A DNA stretch of 64,000 nucleotides from Pseudomonadota bacterium (lineage in GTDB: Bacteria; Verrucomicrobiota; Verrucomicrobiia; Limisphaerales; SXTU01), in assembly GCA_009922615.1 (NCBI GenBank), contig RFVF01000015.1:1-64000 (forward strand). Direction: 5' to 3'. A program made the position numbers and the translations under genes. The notes under the pieces were generated by a model. That model saw only the letters and a list, made by a program, of their open reading frames with translations. It was not told where the DNA came from and made no database searches. Positions 1-7,979 of the stretch are shown piece after piece (within the stretch, counting starts at the first letter, position 1; the number at the start of each line of letters is the position of its first letter).

Positions 1-529
1 TGACGTTAATCGCGCGGTCGAACGGCGTGCCCACGATGACGTCGGTGCCGTCGGAGATGAGGATGATGGTGAGGTTCGTGGCGATGGCGAGGGCTTGGCC
101 GAGTTCGGCGAAGACGGGGCGGAGGTTGGATTTGCCCCGGAATTTTTGCTGGGCGAGGAATTCGTAGGCGCGGTTGGCGAGGGCGACGTTCAGCTCCGGG
201 GTCCAGGCGTTGAGCGGGAATTCGCGCGTGAGGACGGTGTCCGCATAAGTCCAGACCGTGAAGACATCGCCTTCCTGCATGCGCGCTCCCAGGCCGGTGG
301 CAATGAGACGGTGGGTGGTGCGGTAGAGGCCGTCGGCGTAACGCTGCATCGCGGCCGAGGTGTCGACGACGAAGAGGTAGCGGCAGTCCGGCGTGATGGG
401 CGAGGGGCCGACGGGCGTGACGGGGACGAGCTTGACGACCGGTGCGGGAGGTTTTGGCGCGGCGGCCCAGGCGCCAGACACCAGCAGCCCCAGCGCGAGC
501 GCGCAAAGAATTGTTTTCAGCCGGGCCAT
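1..529 (-). CDS. Exported von Willebrand factor A-like protein, truncated by window edge
   Basis: The frame reads through to the left window edge from an ATG at 529, so only the first 176 residues are visible. A signal peptide is present (hydrophobic residues about 5-22, ending AWAAAP). A vWA fold follows: the first strand carries a MIDAS-like DTSAAM, and a later strand carries ILISDGTD. The canonical MIDAS is DxSxS; here the fifth position is Ala, so metal binding may be weakened. The start overlaps the stop of the upstream NYN gene by one base (TGATG), which implies translational coupling. A protein-binding or scaffold role in the periplasm is a family-level inference; the partner is unknown. 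Confidence 0.8.
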   Translation of the reverse strand, partial: MARLKTILCALALGLLVSGAWAAAPKPPAPVVKLVPVTPVGPSPITPDCRYLFVVDTSAAMQRYADGLYRTTHRLIATGLGARMQEGDVFTVWTYADTVLTREFPLNAWTPELNVALANRAYEFLAQQKFRGKSNLRPVFAELGQALAIATNLTIILISDGTDVIVGTPFDRAINV

Positions 530-999
530 CAACGTGGTTGTTTGAAGCGGGAGCGTTCGCGCCGGTTGTGTTCTTTCAGGTCCAGCGCCAGGTCGCGGTT
601 CGCGTCACCGATCATGTGCAGGAAGTTCTCGCAGCTTTGGGCCATGCCGCCAAAGGAATTCACCGTGTCGCGCTCGGCGTAGTCATTGGTGATGACGAGC
701 ACTTCACCGAGCTGGCTGAGGCGGTAGGCCACGCGTTCGATCATCTCATCCGCCGTCTGGCCCGCGCGCGAGTAGAGCACCTCGACCTGGCGCGTGGAGT
801 GCGTCTGCGGCGTGCCCTTGGGTGCGCCCGCGCCGTCGAAGAAAATTGTGATAGGCGTGCCGGTGGCATCGACGTAGTGGGTGAGCTGCTGGATGAGGGC
901 CTCGCGGGCGGTGGCGGAATGGCGGGCGCAACCCTCGGCCAGTTCCGGCCAGGCGTGCAGGAGGCTGTAGCCGTCCACGAGAATGCGCAGCAGAGACAC
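529..999 (-). CDS. NYN-domain (YacP/Rae1-like) putative RNase
   Basis: This is a protein of about 156 residues. It opens with ILVDGYSLLHAW, the first strand and acidic residue of NYN/PIN-like nucleases, and continues with ITIFFDGAG, a TADEMIE acidic segment and LVITNDYAERD. These are the expected acidic clusters of the YacP-like NYN family, which cleaves RNA in characterised members. I chose the GTG at 999 because it sits just ahead of the conserved first strand; the frame stays open further upstream but that part reads as low-quality Arg/Ser-rich sequence antisense to rdgB. The stop overlaps the ATG of the downstream vWA gene. The RNA substrate cannot be told from sequence. Confidence 0.82.
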   Translation of the reverse strand: MSLLRILVDGYSLLHAWPELAEGCARHSATAREALIQQLTHYVDATGTPITIFFDGAGAPKGTPQTHSTRQVEVLYSRAGQTADEMIERVAYRLSQLGEVLVITNDYAERDTVNSFGGMAQSCENFLHMIGDANRDLALDLKEHNRRERSRFKQPR

Positions 1000-1017
1000 G
1001 GGGACAAAGTAGCAGCG

Positions 1018-1045
1018 AAGCGGGAGGCGGGAAGCGGAAAGTCGG
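1018..1045. repeat. Degenerate tandem 7-bp repeat (four units), site A
   Basis: Four consecutive heptamers AAGCGGG, AGGCGGG, AAGCGGA, AAGTCGG lie in the gap between the divergent NYN and rdgB starts. The period is exactly 7 and units differ at one to three positions. Similar 7-bp arrays with other unit sequences occur at 1792, 54402, 59323 and 59788. Confidence 0.6.
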
Positions 1046-1084
1046 CGGGCCGTGCGCTTGAGTTTCGGCGGGGTGTTTGGTGCA

Positions 1085-1762
1085 ATGCGCCCGATGATCA
1101 CGCTGCTCATCGCCACGCGCAATGCACACAAGGTCGGGGAGATCGCCGCGATTCTTGGCGCCGGTTTCCGGTATTTGAAGATCCAGGGCGACGACGATCT
1201 GCCAGTGGTCGTGGAAGATGCGCCGACGTTTGCCGGCAACGCGGTGAAGAAGGCCGAGACCATCGCGCGGGCGTTGTTGCTGCGCTCCGTCTCTCGTCTG
1301 CCGGCGGCGCAGGAAAAGTTCTTCGTCCTCGCGGATGATTCCGGTCTCGAAGTAGATGCGCTCGGCGGCGCACCGGGAGTCCATTCGGCCCGGTTTGCGG
1401 CGCTGGACTCCGGGGCAGACGGCAACAGCACGGACGCGGACAACAACGCGAAGTTGCTGCGGCTGCTTGCCGACGTGCCGCAGGCGCGGCGCACCGCGCG
1501 GTTTCGTTGTGTGCTGGCGCTGGTGGAGGTGAACCGCGCCGTGCCCATGCTGGCACCGCAAGTCTTCGAGGGCGCGTGCGAGGGGCGGATTGATTTCGCG
1601 CCGCGCGGCGTCGGCGGGTTTGGCTACGATCCGTTGTTCATCCCGCTCGGTCAGGACAAGTCCTTCGCCGAATTGGGGGAGAGCGTAAAGAACGGATTGA
1701 GCCATCGCGCGAAGGCGTTGGCGGAGCTGCGGGAGTGGTTCAAGGGGTCGGGAGAAAAGTGA
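1085..1762 (+). CDS. rdgB: XTP/dITP diphosphatase (non-canonical purine NTP pyrophosphatase)
   Basis: This 225-residue protein belongs to the Ham1/RdgB family, which hydrolyses XTP, dITP and ITP to the monophosphates and so keeps deaminated purines out of nucleic acid. Visible family signatures are the N-terminal LIATRNAHK (SxNxxK-type nucleotide-binding motif), TFAGNAVKKA, FVLADDSGLEVDALGGAPGVHSAR in pieces, and the C-terminal GFGYDPLF and SHRAKAL. An ATG at 1085 was chosen; a second in-frame ATG lies at 1094, directly ahead of the first strand. The insert around residues 75-85 (RSVSRLPAA) is slightly longer than usual. It is transcribed away from the NYN gene and converges with the AI-2E permease gene. 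Confidence 0.95.
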   Translation: MRPMITLLIATRNAHKVGEIAAILGAGFRYLKIQGDDDLPVVVEDAPTFAGNAVKKAETIARALLLRSVSRLPAAQEKFFVLADDSGLEVDALGGAPGVHSARFAALDSGADGNSTDADNNAKLLRLLADVPQARRTARFRCVLALVEVNRAVPMLAPQVFEGACEGRIDFAPRGVGGFGYDPLFIPLGQDKSFAELGESVKNGLSHRAKALAELREWFKGSGEK

Positions 1763-1816
1763 TTAGTCGGCCCGGCAAACTTTGATGCGGGACTAATTAC
1801 TAAGCACTAATCACTT
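1757..1816. terminator. Possible bidirectional terminator between convergent genes
   Basis: A perfect 11-bp inverted repeat, AAGTGATTAGT (1757-1767) and ACTAATCACTT (1806-1816), brackets the 37-bp gap between the convergent rdgB and AI-2E stop codons. The loop is 38 bases, long for an intrinsic terminator, and there is no clean T tract. The right arm is also part of a 7-bp repeat array. Terminator function is therefore tentative. Confidence 0.35.
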
Positions 1817-1819
1817 TCT
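1792..1819. repeat. Degenerate tandem 7-bp repeat (four units), site B
   Basis: Four heptamers ACTAATT, ACTAAGC, ACTAATC, ACTTTCT run across the 3' end of the AI-2E permease gene, whose last codons (EKVISA, stop) they encode. The array is AT-rich against a GC-rich background. Confidence 0.6.
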
Positions 1820-2939
1820 CCGGTTCCGCCGGCTGCTTCCACACATAGCGGAACATGATCGTGCGCAGCGCGGCGGTGATGGGGATAGCCAGCAGGCCGC
1901 CGAGGATGCCGCCGAGGAGCTTGGTGCCGGCCATCACGCAGATGATGATGGTGAGCGGGTGCAGGCCGACGCGGTTGCCCAGAATGCGGGGTGAGTAAAC
2001 CAGCCCTTCCGCCAGTTGCACGAAGAGGAACACCCCCGCAACCTGCAGGAAATGGCGACCGTCGCCGTGTTGCACGGCCGCGAGAATCATCGCGAGCACG
2101 AAGGTGATGATGCCGCCGATGTAGGGCAGGATGCAGATGACCGCCGCGAGCGCGCCCAGCAGCACGGCGTAATCGATGCCGCACAGCAGCAGGCCCAGAC
2201 CGAGCAGGGTGCCGGAGCAGATGGAGACGAGGATCTGGCCCCGGAAGAATACGACGATGCAGTCGTTGATGGCCGAGAGGACGAAGACGAGTTCCTCCTT
2301 GGCCTTGGATTCGCGGATCGGCAGGTAGTCGCTCCAGTTGCGCTGGATGCCGGATTTTTCCAGCAGGAAGTAAAACACGTAAACGGGCACAAGCGCGAGG
2401 CCGACCGCGTAGCTCATGAAGACCGCGAAGCTGCCGATGTGATCGAGCAGCCAGTTTTGAACGAGCGGCACGGTGTTCTTCAGGGCTTGCACGGCCTTCT
2501 CGCCGAGTTCCTCGTCCCACGCGATTTTCGCCCTTTGTCCGAGGGGAGATTCCGCGAGCCAGTTGCTGAAGCGTTCGCGGAACTTTTCCGAGTATTCAGG
2601 CAGGTTGGCGGCCAGTTTATTCGTCTGCACGACGAGTTCGGGCACCACGGTTCCGAGCATCAGCACGACGAGGGCGACGCCGATGAAGAACACGAGCAGG
2701 ATGGCGCGGATGCGGGGGATGCGCATCTTTTGCTGGAGAAAATCCACCAAGGGGTCCAGCAGGCACGCGATGACACCCGCGATGGCCAGCGGCACGATGA
2801 GCGAGGCGAGCTGGTTCAACAGCGAGCCCAGCGCCCAAAACGTCGCGCCCACCGCACTGAGCACGATGGCCACCGCGAGCGTGGTGATGGAAAACCAAAT
2901 CACGCGCGCCTGTTGGTCGGAGGGGGAAGGGAAGTTCAT
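1800..2939 (-). CDS. AI-2E family transporter (PerM/YdiK-like permease)
   Basis: This is a 379-residue integral membrane protein of normal family length, with about seven to eight hydrophobic segments. An N-terminal pair lies at about 15-75 (LASLIVPLAIAGVIACLLDPLVDFLQQK), a soluble region at about 105-170 is followed by AVFMSYAVGLALVPVYVFYFLL in pieces, and the C-terminal block carries the family's PYIGGIIT and LGGILGGLLAIPITAALR motifs. Family members are proposed to export autoinducer-2 or other small solutes, but most, including this one, have no proven substrate. Start is the ATG at 2939. It lies 36 bases downstream of proC on the same strand, so the two may be cotranscribed. Confidence 0.9.
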   Translation of the reverse strand: MNFPSPSDQQARVIWFSITTLAVAIVLSAVGATFWALGSLLNQLASLIVPLAIAGVIACLLDPLVDFLQQKMRIPRIRAILLVFFIGVALVVLMLGTVVPELVVQTNKLAANLPEYSEKFRERFSNWLAESPLGQRAKIAWDEELGEKAVQALKNTVPLVQNWLLDHIGSFAVFMSYAVGLALVPVYVFYFLLEKSGIQRNWSDYLPIRESKAKEELVFVLSAINDCIVVFFRGQILVSICSGTLLGLGLLLCGIDYAVLLGALAAVICILPYIGGIITFVLAMILAAVQHGDGRHFLQVAGVFLFVQLAEGLVYSPRILGNRVGLHPLTIIICVMAGTKLLGGILGGLLAIPITAALRTIMFRYVWKQPAEPEKVISA

Positions 2940-2975
2940 GGTGAGTGAACGAAGGAGTGGTGAAGCGGCGAACGA

Positions 2976-3791
2976 TTAACTTTGGCCAAGCTTCTTGGAT
3001 TTCTCGGCTGCCGCCCGCACGGCGTTCATCAGGCCGCCGCGCACTCCAGCCTTTTCCATTTCGTGCAGGCCTTCGATGGTGGTGCCGCCGGGGCTGGTGA
3101 CCATGTCCTTGAGTGCGCCGGGGTGCAGGCCGGTTTCGAGCACCATCCGGGCCGCGCCGAGCAGCGTTTGCGCGGCGAGCTTGGTCGCCACGTCACGCGG
3201 CAGGCCCGCCGCCACGCCGCCGTCGCTGAGGGCTTCGATGATTTGATAGCCGTAGGCCGGGCCGCTGCCGCTGAGGCCGGTCACGGCATCCAACAGGGAT
3301 TCCTTGACCTGGAGGGCGAGGCCGACGGAGGCGAACAGCTTTTGCGCCAGCGCGGCGTCGGCGGGCGTGGCGTGCTTGCCGGTGGCGAACGCGCTGGCCG
3401 ATGCGCCGATAAGCGCGGGGGTGTTGGGCATCACGCGGATGACGCGGCTGCCGGGGGCGAGGCCCGCTTCCAGCCGGGCAAGCGGCACGCCGGCGGCGAT
3501 GGAGATCACCAGATGCTTTGCGGAGACGTGGTCGCGGATTTCCCCCAGCACGCCGACGACCTGATCGGGCTTCACCGCGAGGATGAGGATGGATGCGGCC
3601 TTGCACACAGCCAAGTTCGTGGGCATGGGCTTGACGCCGGTTTCATCGGCGAACGCCTTGCGCGCTGCCTCGATCACGTCGCTGGCGACGAGGTGTTTCG
3701 CGCTGGTGAGCTTGGCGGAGACGAAACCGCGGGCGAGCGCCGTCGCCATCTTGCCCGCGCCGAGGAAGCCAATCGTGAGTTCGGAAGCCAT
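2976..3791 (-). CDS. proC: Pyrroline-5-carboxylate reductase
   Basis: This 271-residue enzyme catalyses the last step of proline synthesis, NAD(P)H-dependent reduction of 1-pyrroline-5-carboxylate to proline, in the cytoplasm. The N-terminal Rossmann motif IGFLGAGKMATAL binds NAD(P)H; ILAVKPDQV, VIRVMPNTPALIG and the C-terminal signature LSGSGPAYGYQI...TKLAAQTLLGAARM...VTSPGGTTIEGL are all in place. The ATG at 3791 was selected because it sits seven residues before the Rossmann strand; the open frame runs much further upstream, but that part is antisense to the serine acetyltransferase gene. Transcribed divergently from that gene. Confidence 0.96.
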   Translation of the reverse strand: MASELTIGFLGAGKMATALARGFVSAKLTSAKHLVASDVIEAARKAFADETGVKPMPTNLAVCKAASILILAVKPDQVVGVLGEIRDHVSAKHLVISIAAGVPLARLEAGLAPGSRVIRVMPNTPALIGASASAFATGKHATPADAALAQKLFASVGLALQVKESLLDAVTGLSGSGPAYGYQIIEALSDGGVAAGLPRDVATKLAAQTLLGAARMVLETGLHPGALKDMVTSPGGTTIEGLHEMEKAGVRGGLMNAVRAAAEKSKKLGQS

Positions 3792-3881
3792 GTGGCGCAC
3801 CTTGTAGCAGGTGAGGGCGCGCGGCGGAAGGCTAATTCCCGGCTGCTTGCCAGCCAGCCTGCGCTGGCGAATACTCCGCGC

Positions 3882-4802
3882 GTGAGCGTCACCATCACCC
3901 AACTCACCAACGATCTGCTCGCTTCCTACGCGCGCATCGGCGGCATCAACCACCTTGACGGCAAGAATCTGCCGTCGAAGACCGCCATCGCGGGCATCAC
4001 GGTGGATTTGTTGCGTCTGCTCTTCCCCGGCTTTTTCGAGGAGAAGCCGTTTCATTCGTCCGAGCTGAAGGTCGAGACCGCGATCCTGATGGACTCGGTG
4101 CAGGGGCGGCTGGAGGACGAGTTGCTCAAGGCGCTCGAATACCGCCCGCGCGAAGGTGCGAAGAAAAAGGACCATCGCCCCGAGGCCCACCAGCTCACGA
4201 TGGAATTTCTCGGCAGTCTCCCGCGCCTGCGGGAAATCCTCCAGACCGACGCCGAGGCGGCCTACAACGGTGACCCCGCTGCGTTGAGCAAGGAGGAGGT
4301 CATCGTCGCGTATCCCTTCATGGAGGCCATCGCCGTGCAACGCATGGCGCACGAGCTTTACCGGCGGGAGGTCGCCTTGCTGCCGCGCATCATGACCGAG
4401 TGGGCGCACAGCCGCAGCGGCATGGACCTGCATCCCGGCGCGCGGATCGGCACGCACTTCTTTGTGGACCACTGCACCGGCACCGTCATCGGCGAAACGA
4501 GCACGATTGGCAACCACGTGAAAATGTATCAAGGCGTCGGTCTGGTGGCGCGTTCACTGGCCGGCGGGCAGGCGCTCAAGGGACACAAGCGCCACCCGAC
4601 CATCGAAGATCACGTCACAATTTACGCCGGTGCGACAATCGTTGGTGGCGAGACTGTCATCGGCGCGCACAGCACGGTGGGAGCCAATGTCTTCCTCATG
4701 CATAGCGTCCCGCCCCATTCCCTCGTGCTTTACGAGGAGGTGAACGTAAAGGTGCTCGACAAGACACAGCGCGAGAAGGGGCGGACCGATTTCCAAATCT
4801 AG
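3882..4802 (+). CDS. cysE: Serine O-acetyltransferase
   Basis: This 306-residue protein makes O-acetyl-L-serine from serine and acetyl-CoA, the precursor for cysteine. An alpha-helical N-terminal half (about 1-170) leads to a left-handed beta-helix with hexapeptide repeats: MDLHPGARIGTHFFVDH, TGTVIGETSTIGNHVKMYQGVGLVA in pieces, then HPTIEDHVTIYAGATIVGG and a TVGANVFL segment. The catalytic His of the DHxxGTVIGE-type motif is present (VDHCTGTVIGE). The N-terminal half is longer than in E. coli CysE and resembles the SatA/EpsC-like forms of Bacteroidetes and PVC bacteria. Start is the GTG at 3882; the frame upstream of it is antisense to proC. No cysK follows, so cysteine synthase is elsewhere. 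Confidence 0.93.
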   Translation: MSVTITQLTNDLLASYARIGGINHLDGKNLPSKTAIAGITVDLLRLLFPGFFEEKPFHSSELKVETAILMDSVQGRLEDELLKALEYRPREGAKKKDHRPEAHQLTMEFLGSLPRLREILQTDAEAAYNGDPAALSKEEVIVAYPFMEAIAVQRMAHELYRREVALLPRIMTEWAHSRSGMDLHPGARIGTHFFVDHCTGTVIGETSTIGNHVKMYQGVGLVARSLAGGQALKGHKRHPTIEDHVTIYAGATIVGGETVIGAHSTVGANVFLMHSVPPHSLVLYEEVNVKVLDKTQREKGRTDFQI

Positions 4803-4905
4803 CCCCAGCCGTCGTTTTGTCCGGCGCGATTCCCGCTTGTGTCCCGACGCGGGCGGATTAACCTGCGCGCCGAAATCAGCTCAACCTAGCACCATTCATC
4901 CCATC

Positions 4906-5502
4906 ATGAACAAGCCTCTCTCCGTTGCTGCCAGCCTGCTCACCGCCGCGTATGCCGTGTTTTCCACGGGCTGCGCCAGTTCCTCATGCTGTGATGCACC
5001 TGGTCATGATCACAAGTCCCATGCCGTCGCCCCCGGCCAAGTCGTGAAACAGCTCGTCGCCGTCGTGCAGCCCACCGCCGGCAACAAATGCGCTGGCGTC
5101 GTACGCTTCACCGAAGTGGACGGCATCGTTTACATTTACGGTGAAATCTCCGGTCTCACGCCCAACCAGCAGCACGCGATGCACATCCACGAGTTCGGCG
5201 ACGCGACCTCCACCGACGGCACCAAGGCCGGCGGCCACTACAACCCCGGCGAGCAGCCGCACGGCTTGCCCGGCGTCGAAACGCGCCATGCGGGCGATCT
5301 TGGAAACATCCAGGCCGATGCCGAGGGCAAGACGGTTTATCGCGGCGAGTTCAAGAACATCTCCATGCTCGGACCCAAAAACCCGATCATCGGCCGCGGC
5401 CTTGTCATCCACGCCAAGCCTGACGATGGCGGCCAGCCCGTCGGTAACGCCGGCCCGCGCATCGGCTTCGGCACGATCGGCGTGGCGAATCCCAAGCAGT
5501 GA
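4906..5502 (+). CDS. sodC: Cu/Zn superoxide dismutase family protein, lipoprotein-like, lacking the usual cysteine pair
   Basis: This 198-residue protein has a signal peptide with a lipobox-like FSTGC, so it is probably anchored in the periplasm. A short Cys/His-rich stretch (SSSCCDAPGHDHKSH) may bind metal. The SOD domain has Cu ligands in MHIHEFGD (H93, H95), the bridging His in GGHYNP (H111), Zn-site RHAGDLGN and the last Cu His in VIHAKPDD. The catalytic Arg is kept (AGPRIG). The two cysteines that form the conserved disulfide in typical CuZnSOD (loop after HEFGD; the strand before GVIGI) are replaced: the loop reads ATSTDGTKAG and the strand GFGTIG. Dismutation of superoxide is expected from the intact metal site. 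ATG at 4906 chosen for the signal peptide. Confidence 0.9.
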   Translation: MNKPLSVAASLLTAAYAVFSTGCASSSCCDAPGHDHKSHAVAPGQVVKQLVAVVQPTAGNKCAGVVRFTEVDGIVYIYGEISGLTPNQQHAMHIHEFGDATSTDGTKAGGHYNPGEQPHGLPGVETRHAGDLGNIQADAEGKTVYRGEFKNISMLGPKNPIIGRGLVIHAKPDDGGQPVGNAGPRIGFGTIGVANPKQ

Positions 5503-5591
5503 ACAGCACCAGCGGTGGCCGTGCAGCCTTCGTTGCTCAACGGTCGCATGCTCGTTGACTGGCGAGCGCTTGGTTTACCACCGTGCCGTTC

Positions 5592-6698
5592 ATGAGTTCC
5601 CGGCTTTTGCAGTTGAGCGCGCTGGCACTGCTCACGGTGGGAGTCTGGTTTGCCAACCGGCCCGTGCCGGTGACAGATGCACCGAAGCGCCCCATTACTG
5701 CGCCAGCCGCCCACGTGCCCGCAGTGGCGCGTGCGCCTGCTCGTCCTCGCCTGCCCGTTCCCCAACCGGCCGTTGCGCCAGTGCGGAATGAGACTGGAGT
5801 TGAAGACCCGACCAACTCACTGGCCAGGCTCCTCAATGGTGGGGAAATCCCCAAGCTGACGCGCGAACAGCTCGACACCTTTCTGCTCCAGAACAAGCGC
5901 AGTGCGGAGTGCCTCCTCACCGCCTCCCGAGCCTTGGGCGACGTAAGCCTGCTGCGCGAGGCGGCCGGGAAATTTCCCCAAGACCCGCGCGTGCAGTTCG
6001 ACCTCGCCCTGCGAGGCGAATCACCCGAGGAAAAGCGCCGAGCACTCGCGGCATTCCGGCAGCTTGCCCGCGACAATCCCCTCGGTGATTACTTATCCGC
6101 TTTGGACCGCTTCAAGGCAGGACAGCCGGATGAAGCGGTGCGGGATTTGTGGCAGGCCAGTGGCAAACACCGGTTTCAAGATTACACCATCGACCACGTG
6201 CAAAGCGCGGAGGAGGCCTATCTCTCCGCTGGATACAGCCCGCTCGAAGCCAAGGCTGCGGGCTTGTTCGGCGTATTGCTCCCTCACCTCTCAGCCCTGC
6301 GTGAGCTGGGCAATCAGATGAGCGGTCTGCAACAGCAATACGCCCAAGCTGGCGACCTCGCCTCCGCCCAAGCCGTTGGCCAGATCGGCTTGAACCTTGC
6401 CTCACAGTTGGAAGGCCAGCCGGCCAGGACGCTCATCAGTGAGCTGGTCGGCATGGCCATTGAGAAAAAATTCCTCGCCGGGCAATCAGCAGATTCACCG
6501 CTGGGCGACGGCCGCACCGTGGGCGGCCGCTTGGCCGAATTGGAAGCCCAGCGCCAGACCATTCGCGATGTTACTCAGCTTACCGCACTGCTGCCCACCT
6601 TGCCTCCGCAGGAGGCGCTGACATACTTCGACCGGCTCAAACTCAGCGGCGAGCTCGACGCGCTGCGCTGGTTGCAGAATAAACACGCCCGCCCGTAG
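5592..6698 (+). CDS. Exported hypothetical protein with TPR-like helical body
   Basis: I do not recognise a named family. The protein (about 368 residues) starts with a short N-terminal hydrophobic segment (residues 5-17, LLQLSALALLTVG), followed by a Pro/Ala-rich linker to about residue 60 (many PA, PR and PV pairs). The rest is Ala/Leu-rich helical sequence with tetratricopeptide-like spacing, e.g. ALRGESPEEKRRALAAFRQ and LSALDRFKAGQPDEAVRDL in pieces. It is probably membrane-anchored and periplasmic. The GTG at 5583 gives three extra residues; the ATG at 5592 gives a cleaner signal-anchor. It lies 12 bases upstream of the DUF1552 gene, suggesting cotranscription. Confidence 0.72.
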   Translation: MSSRLLQLSALALLTVGVWFANRPVPVTDAPKRPITAPAAHVPAVARAPARPRLPVPQPAVAPVRNETGVEDPTNSLARLLNGGEIPKLTREQLDTFLLQNKRSAECLLTASRALGDVSLLREAAGKFPQDPRVQFDLALRGESPEEKRRALAAFRQLARDNPLGDYLSALDRFKAGQPDEAVRDLWQASGKHRFQDYTIDHVQSAEEAYLSAGYSPLEAKAAGLFGVLLPHLSALRELGNQMSGLQQQYAQAGDLASAQAVGQIGLNLASQLEGQPARTLISELVGMAIEKKFLAGQSADSPLGDGRTVGGRLAELEAQRQTIRDVTQLTALLPTLPPQEALTYFDRLKLSGELDALRWLQNKHARP

Positions 6699-6710
6699 TC
6701 CAACCAAGCC

Positions 6711-7979
6711 GTGAAAACGCATCTCCTCAGCCGCCGCACCTTCCTCCGGGGAGCCGGGGTCACGCTCGCTTTGCCGCTGCTCGAGGCCATGTCGTCGCCT
6801 CGCGCCGCTGCCGCCACTGCGCCGCGCCGGATGATCTGCATCAACACCACGCTCGGCCTGCACACGCCGAACTTGTTCCCGGAAAAGGCTGGGCGGGACT
6901 TCGAGCTGACACCTTACCTCGAACCGCTCGCGGACTTTCGCAAAGACTTCACCGTCTTTTCCGGGCTCTCGCATCCCGAGGTGGACGGCGGGCATCCAGC
7001 GGAGCTGTGTTATCTCACCGCCGCTCCGCACCCCCGCGCGGACAATTTCAAGAACACCATCTCGCTCGACCAGTTTGCCATTGAGAAACTCGTCCCGGAC
7101 ACGCGGTTCGGGTCGCTCACGCTCGCGTCGTCCTCGTCGCGCGGACTCTCCTTCACGCGCAGCGGCGTGCCGATCCCGGCGGAGGAACGGCCCTCGCGCG
7201 TCTTCAAGAACATGTTCGTGGACGGTACAGCCAACGAGGTCAACGCCCAAGTGCAGCGTCTCAAGCAAGGCCAGAGCATCATGGACACCGTGCTGGAGGA
7301 GGCGAAGGACTTCCAACGCGGCCTCGGCCAACCCGACCGCGACAAGCTCGACGAGTATTTCACCTCCGTCCGTGAAGTGGAGCTGCGCATGGTCAAGGCA
7401 CAGGACTGGGCGCGCCGCCCAAAGCCGAAGGTGGACGCCAAGCCGCCGACCGACATCGCCAGTTCGGTCGAGGTGCCCGCGCGTGTGCGGCTGATGATTG
7501 ACATCATGCACCTCGCGCTCCAGACGGACTCGACGCGCTACATTACGTTTGCGTTGAACGGCCTTAACGCCGTGCCCGTCATCCCCGGCGTCACGCAGGA
7601 CTGGCACAACCTCTCGCACCACGGCCAGGATCCGGCCAAGCTCGCGGAGTTGAAAGTGGTGGAACTTCAGCAGATGAAGCTCTTCGGCGAACTGCTTGCG
7701 AAGCTCAAGGGCACGGTGGAGCAGGGCGGCAATTTGCTCGATCGCACGATTGTGATGTTCGGCAGCAACCTCGGCAACGCCAGCAGCCACGACAACAAGA
7801 ACCTCCCGATCCTCGTCGCCGGTGGTGGTTTCAAGCACGGCCAGCACCTTGCGTTCGACCCGAAGAAGAACCCGCCGCTCTCGAATCTCTACGTGCAATT
7901 CCTCCGTCGCCTCGGCGCGGACGTGAACGCGTTCGGCTCGTCGAGCAACGGGACCATCCCGGGTTTTGACTTGGCTTGA
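6711..7979 (+). CDS. DUF1552 domain-containing exported protein
   Basis: This 422-residue protein begins at a GTG with a Tat-type leader (SRRTFLRGAGVTLALPLLEAM), so it is likely exported folded. The body matches the DUF1552 family common in Planctomycetes and Verrucomicrobia: MICINTTLGLHTPNLFPE near the N-terminus, VFSGLSHPEVDGGH, and a C-terminal TIVMFGSNLGNASSHDNKNLP in pieces followed by LVAGGGFKHG. The C-terminal segment resembles the alkaline-phosphatase-like DUF1501 fold, with conserved Asp and His. Function is unknown. DUF1552 genes are usually paired with a cytochrome c/DUF1592-type gene; here the upstream neighbour is instead the TPR-like protein. Confidence 0.9.
   Translation: MKTHLLSRRTFLRGAGVTLALPLLEAMSSPRAAAATAPRRMICINTTLGLHTPNLFPEKAGRDFELTPYLEPLADFRKDFTVFSGLSHPEVDGGHPAELCYLTAAPHPRADNFKNTISLDQFAIEKLVPDTRFGSLTLASSSSRGLSFTRSGVPIPAEERPSRVFKNMFVDGTANEVNAQVQRLKQGQSIMDTVLEEAKDFQRGLGQPDRDKLDEYFTSVREVELRMVKAQDWARRPKPKVDAKPPTDIASSVEVPARVRLMIDIMHLALQTDSTRYITFALNGLNAVPVIPGVTQDWHNLSHHGQDPAKLAELKVVELQQMKLFGELLAKLKGTVEQGGNLLDRTIVMFGSNLGNASSHDNKNLPILVAGGGFKHGQHLAFDPKKNPPLSNLYVQFLRRLGADVNAFGSSSNGTIPGFDLA

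Noticed and set aside
2982-3881. N-terminal extension of the serine acetyltransferase frame by 300 codons
   Set aside because: That stretch is antisense to proC, shows no homology and would need a start inside another gene; the GTG at 3882 fits the family.
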